From Tethya wilhelma (Eukaryota > Porifera > Demospongiae > Tethyida > Tethyidae), in assembly GCA_964030475.1 (NCBI GenBank), contig CAXIPT010000045.1:80404-144403 (forward strand): a DNA stretch of 64,000 nt, written 5' to 3'. This document shows, one piece after another, positions 57,732-64,000 of the stretch. Under the pieces are notes generated by a model. That model ran no database searches. It worked only from the letters and a program-made list of their open reading frames with translations, and was not told where the DNA came from. Positions within the stretch are counted from its first letter, which is position 1. The number at the start of each line of letters is the position of its first letter. Both the position numbers and the translations under genes were made by a program.

Positions 57732-59036
57732 CACTTAGAGGACAGGTTAAATTAATGACCTTTGAACCCGAAATACGGGTAAAAAATTTATACGCGTGTG
57801 CAAGCGTAGGTTCAACTTTAGCACTTTTTTTTGGCTGGAAGCTTGTATCTGTGAAATTTGAACTAGCTGTGCTGATAGGTAAGGTATAGCCCTACTTAGA
57901 TATGAGCTACTAACATAAACCTTGAAATAGGCGTGGCGTTATAGGCTCATAAAGCGACAAATCTCACGATCATGACCATCGCATTTAGTAGCTTGTTTTC
58001 TCCAGAGTCCTACGGAGTACAAAAATAGTAATTTACATATCGCTGCAGGGATAGCTAAGCTACAAGGCTATACCATTTCTTTTGGGGTTTAGATAGGCTA
58101 GCTAGTTTTTCACTCATTAGTCTGTAATGGTCGCGTTAGTTGCAATTGCGATTTTCGGTTTTAGTTTCTCGTTTTCTCCATGATCTTAGCTAGTTGAGGC
58201 TTAGTACGTGCTATGTTTGCGAAGCAATAGCTAGACTATATGACCATAGTATTGCTTTTGTAACTCTGTTCAACAAGATGACAAAAAAGTATAAGACCAT
58301 AAGCTTTGTATTATAAATATATGCGTCACGGAAACGTGACAATCATCTTCCAGAAGTGGTACGTATTAACCCTTTAGGGCAAGGATTATTTGTGCATACT
58401 TAATTAGACTTTATGAATAATAAATTAGCTTTGTCTCTTGTATATTTTTGTTCTTGCTATAGCCAAAGCTGCTCTCTTTCTTCACTAGTTTTACTTAGCT
58501 ATGGTTGAACTAAGCTATTGCTGTATCAATTCTGTTCTAAGTTAGTATTTGTTTACTTCAAACAATTGCAAAAACGGAGGCAGTCAAAGTTTGCAAAATT
58601 ACAGCAAACTTTTGGCTTTTTTTCTACCTAGCAAAGCAGGACTACAGAAGCGGTTAGCTGCAAGTTTAGCCTAAGCCTTCCTACACCTCCATAACTAGCG
58701 TCAAGCTTCTCCTGCAAAGCACTAAGAAAAAAACGTGAGTTTAAAACCGATGGTCTCGATCGTGACGCAAACGCGACCTATCACTTCTAACGTGTATATT
58801 GCCACACCCACTAATTAGATCTGGGTTAAACTTGGTATTTTACAAGTGCTTTGCCTTACCAAATTGCATAGTGAGTCTGGAGCCCACAGCTCAAACGCCA
58901 TGGCTAGAATAAAAAATATGCGATAAGTTGCAAAAAATCACGAACGTTTAATACGCGCATGCGGAAAAATCTGCAATCGGCCCTAAAGGGTTGTTAATGA
59001 TTATGTCAGGGATTCGTGACAATCGTCCTCTAAATG
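57732..59036. mobile_element. Element M, TTAA-target, 1.3 kb
   Basis: Inverted ends CACTTAGAGGAC / GTCCTCTAAATG, flanked by TTAA (57728-57731, 59037-59040). Other array units read TTGTTAAAAAACAAAG at this spot, giving the empty site. M contains D3, leaving about 680 bp of its own sequence without ORF. A third TTAA family. Confidence 0.8.
58370..58990 (+). mobile_element. TTAA element family D, copy 3 (nested in M)
   Basis: 621 bp, ends CCCTTTAGGGC / GGCCCTAAAGGG after TTAA at 58366-58369. The right side reads TTGTTAA, one or two bases off a perfect duplication. More diverged from D1 and D2 than they are from each other. Confidence 0.8.
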
Positions 59037-59985
59037 TTAAAAACAAAGTTTTCTCACAGTGGAGATAAAGGGTTTTTTTCAGTAGCTATGGACTTAGAAA
59101 ATTTTCTAAGACCAAAAAGTACACTTTTCACAAAATACGTTTCCTTTTATTTGAAAACAGTTTTCAGCACAAAAAAAAACACTTTTGTAAAATTTTACAA
59201 TTTTTCAACACATGCAACATTCTCTGAGTCTAAAAAAAATGTTAAAAAAAAAGTTTTTTCACAGTGGAGATAAAGAACTTAGTTATTTTCAGTGACTATG
59301 GACTTAGAAAATTTTTTAAGACCAAAAAGTATACCTTTCACAAAAAAAACGTATATTTTGGCTTTAAACAGTTTTCAGCACAAAAGAAAAACTTTTGTGA
59401 AATTTTACCCTTTTCAACGCATGGAACATTCTCTTGGTGAAAAAAACAATGTTGGTGAAAAACAGTTTTCTCACTGCGACGATAAAAATTTAGCATTTTT
59501 AAGTGACTATGGGCTTAGAAAATTTTCTCTAAGACCAAAAAGTACACGTTTTACAAAGAAAGTTTATTTTGGCGTGAAAACAGTTTTAAGCTCAAAAGAA
59601 ACAATTTTGTGAAATTTTACCTTTTTCAACGCATGGAACATTCTGTTGGTGTAAAAAACATTGTCATTTAAAAACTAAGTTTTCTCACTGTGGAGATAAA
59701 AACTTAGTTTTTTTCAGTCACTATGTACTTAGAAAATTTTCTATGACCAAAAAGTAAACATTTCATAAAAGCGTTTATTTTGGCTTGAAAACAGTTTTCA
59801 GCACAAAACAAACACTTTGAAAAATTTTATTTTTTTCAACACATGGAACATTCTCTGGGTGTAAAAAACAATGTTGGTAAATAAAGAACTCCGTTTTTTG
59901 AGTGTTTATGGACTTAGACAGGTTTCAAGGACCAAAAAGTACACTTTCACAAAAACGTTTATTTAGCCTTGAAACTCACCTTGAG
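59037..59985 (-). repeat. Array 9 of the ~207-bp repeat, variant subfamily
   Basis: Four to five minus-orientation units, the partner of array 7. The last truncated unit (CACTTTCACAAAAACGTTTA) adjoins the right copy of the duplication exactly as array 7 adjoins the left. Confidence 0.8.
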
Positions 59986-61174
59986 CTATTTTTCGGAGTC
60001 TACCCTTCAACTTTGCGCATGCAAACCAGCTTGAGCTATTCAGTTGTTTCAGCCAGCCATTCAGCATTACGCTCAACTTACATTGTGTTTCGAATGTGCA
60101 TAAGTTATACAAGCAACTTGATTAAGTACATTACCTTACACCTTTTGTTGTCATGACGATGAAGAGTACAAAGAGCGTCAGTGTGTGTGCTATCTATTAC
60201 GTGCTCACACGTGATGGGGCCTGCGATCTTCTAATGAGTGATGCTTGCAAACCCTGGCCACTCATGCCATGTACATGCATGCACATACATTACATCAGGG
60301 AATCAAGTTGCATGTGACTAATGGACTGGCACGCAATGTACATAAATGCATACAACATAATACATAGCTCTAGGTTGAACAGCCCATTCCATGCACCCAT
60401 AAACCACTTTGTTTAACTCTCCTTTTTGTGATTTGGGGTGAAGCTTAGGGCATTTTATTGGATAAACTGATCGATATCTATTGAGTAGTTGGATGATTGG
60501 TAGAATCAGGAGTAGAACAGTCCATGGATGTCTGTTTGTGCATATGTGTGTTTGTGATATGCATTGTTACAAATTGCTAGATGCTAAGATAACTTTCTTG
60601 AATAAATGTATAATTAATGTATAAACAGCTAGATATTACGTGTGTGCATCAACTCACCAGTCTTTTGTTTGAAGAGATCCATATGCAGTGTCGACAAACA
60701 CTTGCTGGAATCCAAGAACTTACTAGCTAGTCAAAGGTCCCCATTAGCTTGTGCACACACTAATGGTTAGCCAGGCTCTTCACTCACGACTCAACCAGGC
60801 TCTTCACTTAATTACTGTAACTCTTAACCAGGTGTTTCCCTCACACTAACACTCAAAAGGGCTGTACACTATAACGCTAAAACAAGCTTTTCACTCACAA
60901 TAACACTCAACCAGGCTCTTCACTCACATTATATTAACGCTCAATCAGGCTAGCTAGCTCTAAACTCACATTATATTAGCACTCAAACAGGCTCTTCACA
61001 AATACTAACACACAACCAGGCTCTTCACTCACACAAACACAACTAGGCTCTTCATTCACACTAACACTCAACCAGGCTAGTAACTCACATTAATACTCAA
61101 CCAGGGTCTTGTACACACCACACTCTTCACTCTCCCACATGAGGCTCTTTATGCACTCACACACACAATGGCTC

Positions 61175-61207
<33 letters not shown>

Positions 61208-61914
61208 GAAGGCTCTTCACACACCATAACTATATGCTTTTCCAACCAATACCAAATCATACTTCCCTAAATCCCTGAGCAAACAACAAATAAACAAACA
61301 AAACAAACAAACAAACAAACAAATAAATAAATTTAAAAAATGAACAAACAAACAAACAGCTTGATGAGACCACACTTATTCACATGGAAACTAACAAATG
61401 TATACATGACCGGTCAAGGGAAAACGTGCCGATTAGGAAAGTCTGCAAATTTTGATTTAGCTATTCCATGTATATCTAGGCCTTCCTGGGAAGGCCTAGA
61501 TATACATGGAATAGCTATGTACAGTACATGTTGAAAATTACCACAGCCAGCCACGTTGGGACTAAAATTATTTAGTAAGAAGCGAGTAGCTAGGAAAGAA
61601 GACCCAGGAGACAGCTAATCGACTCAAGGATGTAAGTGCTTGTCAGTAAAGAGATAGATTCTAGGTGCAGTAAGTTCCAAGAACTAATATAAGCCTCAAA
61701 ATAACTTGTACGCGATTGCCGTACAGGGAGAGATAATATCCACAAGTAGAAAGCTACTGTACCAAAGCGCTTGAATTAGACAAGCATGTACAAAGCTTTG
61801 ACTTGCCTTTCTGTCTATGTGCTGTAGCAAAATTTTGACATTAGTCAGCTTATAAGTCAATATGAACACCAAATAAAATATCATTTTTAGTGGCAGCTGC
61901 CTTGCTCATAAATA

Positions 61915-62642
61915 TTCGCTAAGGTTTGTTGCACAGCATAGCAACTGTCCTCCGTGTTAGCAACTAATTAAAAATGAATGAGGCTGACATTGCTGTCTAT
62001 ATCTCAGCAAACAAAGCAGATCAACCCCTCAAATTTTGCATGGAGCATGCTGAGATGTAGCGCAGCACATCTGTGAAAAAAAAAGTTTCGCACAAAAACA
62101 CGTATTAAACTAAAACTGCATTTTACTCCAAAAACAATGATTTCCTATCCGGCATGTTTTCTCTTAAGAGGTCACATATAACTAAACCAAGAGACGAGGC
62201 CATTCCATCAACCTGTGATGATACCACAGCCACAATGTGCAGAGATCACCAATAGCCCTAGTGACAACCAGCCAAGCCATTGCAGTTGAGCAATGACCAT
62301 CAGACATGAGGCAACATCACCACATCAACCTATTTTGAAGATAAAAAAAGACCCATTTCCCATTCCTGATGCCACCAGCTATATAAAAACCCCTGGTGAA
62401 CCCAAAGGATGATGCAGGATACGTAGTAGCGAATAAAAAGATGAACGTTCGCGCTATACATCCATTATACCATGATATTTTAACATGCAACCACACACAT
62501 ACCACCCATCAAACAACACATTACCAACATAATAATTTCCAAAATATACCATTCACACCTCAATCACAAGATTGACTGGAGATCGATGAGAAGAATGAAA
62601 TTGATATAATTTGTGTGTCGACACGTAAATATTATTTTAAAA
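61915..62642 (-). mobile_element. Repeat K, copy 3 (uninterrupted)
   Basis: Same as K copy 2, followed by TTAA at 62643-62646 and the truncated D. The 62-codon minus-strand ORF at 62317-62505 is identical to that at 55986-56174. Confidence 0.75.
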
Positions 62643-62646
62643 TTTA

Positions 62647-62805
62647 ACTCTTTAGGACCTTATTTTGTTATGCATACTTAATTAGATTTTATAAATATTT
62701 AATTAACCTTGGTTTTTATACATTCTTGTTTTTGCTTTAGCCTTACCCATTCTCTTTTGTAGCTAGTTGAGCTTAGCTATGGTTGAACTAAGCCGTGGCT
62801 ATATT
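62647..62805 (+). mobile_element. TTAA element family D, truncated (right duplication)
   Basis: Same fragment and same breakpoint as 56317-56474. Confidence 0.75.
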
Positions 62806-63880
62806 CCCAGTACGGTAGTACTGGGTACACAGGAATGGCACGGATGGCCCATTAGCGCAATACAAATATTCACGTGAATAACTCTGCAAAAACTGAGCGC
62901 CTAGCACTAAAAGGCTTCTTAAGCTACTATTTAGCTCTTTCCCTTTCTAATGAGCCCAAAAACATAGCCTAAAACCATCGCTAAAGTACCAAACTACAAT
63001 TTGCCAAACCTCCAATTTTCTCCATCTTCTTCTTATTCTTCTTCTTCTTCTTCTATCTTCTCACGCCATATCTCAAAGACCATTCACTTTTAGAAGCTGA
63101 TTCTTGAACGGATGAAGTTGGTTTCTTTGTCTTCAATCGCTTTTGCCATCGGTTTTTAGCGCCTCTCATTGAGTAGCCAGATACAAGGCGAAAAGCGCCT
63201 CCTCCATATGGCCGCCATTAATTTCTACACTCATGCATAATTCATTAGCTTCTAGAAAATTCGAATTGACGACCCTTTCCACACACAAAGTGTGCGTTAT
63301 TTGGAATTAAATGCAAGTTGCCTGGAACTATTTTGTGATACCTGGATGCTTTTGCTCTTCTTAAGAGATGAATCAGGACTTTGATTATCATAACATATAG
63401 AAAGGCAAGTAAATCTTATGATACAGCTCCTGCCTCCAAATGACTGAGATGTGGAGATGTGTGTTTCACTTCAGTATCAAGCAGGCTACACAACTTACTC
63501 AGCAGCCCGCCGTTCAGTAGTCTGGCTTGCCAGACTACTAGCTCAGTAGCTAGCTACACATACCAACTCAAATGTAATTTGTAGAATTATGGAAAAATGA
63601 GAACAAACAAGTAAAAAAAAACATTGGAAATGTAACGAGACACAGGAATGGGGCTAAATCGTAAAAAGAAGGCAAACAAGATGGAATGGTTGTTAGAGTG
63701 TGTAAGGAATTCTTCCTGTGGGCAAAATGAGAGACTCAATAAGGAGATTGCTAAATGCAGCCCATACAGTAAGAATTCTGCACTCAGTCTAACAACCATT
63801 CCATCTTGTTTGCCTTCTTTTTACGATTTAGCCCCATTCCTGTGTCTCGTTACATTTCCAATGTTTTTTTTTTACTTGTC
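62806..63880 (+). mobile_element. Repeat E, fullest copy
   Basis: About 1.07 kb from the hairpin CCCAGTAC-GGTA-GTACTGGG (62806-62825) through the (TTC)n tract, GTTTTTAGCGCCTCTCATTG and the AAGAGATGAATCAGG region, to a strong foldback at about 63600-63880 whose arms contain CAAACAAGATGGAATGG and CCATTCCATCTTGTTTG. Parts recur at 3.95, 28.5, 50.0 and 56.5 kb. ORFs at 63587 and 63648 read along the foldback. Confidence 0.75.
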
Positions 63881-63883
63881 AAA

Positions 63884-64000
63884 TTAGTTCTACGTTTGAT
63901 TTTATTAACTTTAAAAGCTTGCAAAAACGGAAGGGGTCAAAGTTCGCCAAACGACCTGAATACTTTAGGCTTTTTTTCCAGCTTGAAGAGCAGCACTGCA
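63884..64000 (+). mobile_element. TTAA element family D, internal fragment at the window edge
   Basis: From CAAATTAGTTCTACG to the window end, matching D1 from about 16703 (AAAGCTTGCAAAAACGGAAG, TTTTTTTCCAGCTT). The terminus is missing on the left. Confidence 0.7.

Larger units (their letters stand above)
59971..63195 (+). repeat. Direct duplication, right copy
   Basis: Matches 53571-56857. About 4-5% of positions differ by eye up to about 61995; from about 62000 to 63170 I see almost no differences from 55670-56850. The minisatellite copy is at 60765-61160 and (CA)n at 61173-61204. A short palindrome AGGCCTTCCTGGGAAGGCCT at 61479-61498 marks the deletion relative to the left copy. Confidence 0.85.

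Noticed and set aside
57360..59612. ORFs of 79-106 codons at 57360, 57477, 59034 and 59292
   Set aside because: Read-throughs of variant ~207-bp repeat units with phenylalanine/lysine-rich low-complexity products.

Overview
The window looks like a piece of an AT-rich invertebrate nuclear genome, assembled in draft quality. Genes have short introns with GT/AG borders, repeats are dense, and six single N bases sit at abrupt repeat switches. Uncharacterised transposon proteins of the kind at 22-28 kb are, as far as I recall, common in sponges and cnidarians, so a sponge or similar early-branching animal is my best guess; this is inference. I found no convincing single-copy housekeeping gene and no rRNA, tRNA or CRISPR. 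Almost everything supportable is transposon-derived.

Layout. 1-0.3 kb: start of a Ty3/gypsy-type retrotransposon on the minus strand with a tRNA-Leu-like primer site and a short LTR. 0.3-20.5 kb: composite units in which inverted arrays of a ~207-bp tandem repeat flank a segment carrying broken exons of a SAP-like plus SWIM-zinc-finger gene; two units form a large palindrome at about 6.5-13.3 kb. Nested in them are DNA-transposon derivatives with TA targets (families A and P) and TTAA targets (families C and D). 20.5-28.2 kb: family H, a 5.9-kb TIR element with a long, damaged candidate transposase gene, preceded by a partial second copy. 29.4-34.6 kb: a MULE-type transposon with perfect 51-bp TIRs and a 17-exon gene for a protein of about 1,190 residues combining zinc fingers, a DDE transposase core, SWIM, CXXC and OTU domains. 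It is nearly intact.

34.6-38.9 kb: two more A elements, one carrying a 707-bp TA-flanked element, plus repeat K. 38.9-41.8 kb: no recognised gene. 41.8-46.2 kb: an intact 326-codon ORF of unknown function, two coiled-coil exons and hairpin-ended repeat G/F. 46.2-47.9 kb: nothing recognised. 48.0-49.5 kb: degraded gypsy gag and RT fragments, the RT split by a 406-bp MITE. 50.0-52.7 kb: repeat E with D inserted, a hAT transposase C-terminus, and a broken inverted copy of the 326-codon ORF. 52.8-64 kb: more ~207-bp arrays and a direct duplication of about 3.3 kb, separated by a TTAA element (M) that itself contains a D element.

The genes do not form a pathway; the window records nested mobile DNA. 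Sister copies supply uninterrupted empty sites, which fix the boundaries of several families precisely. The most interesting objects are the H element (possible poorly described transposase group), the MULE protein with a CXXC reader and an OTU protease, and the inverted-array units that multiply a captured gene fragment. Family letters (A, B, C ...) are labels made for this annotation.
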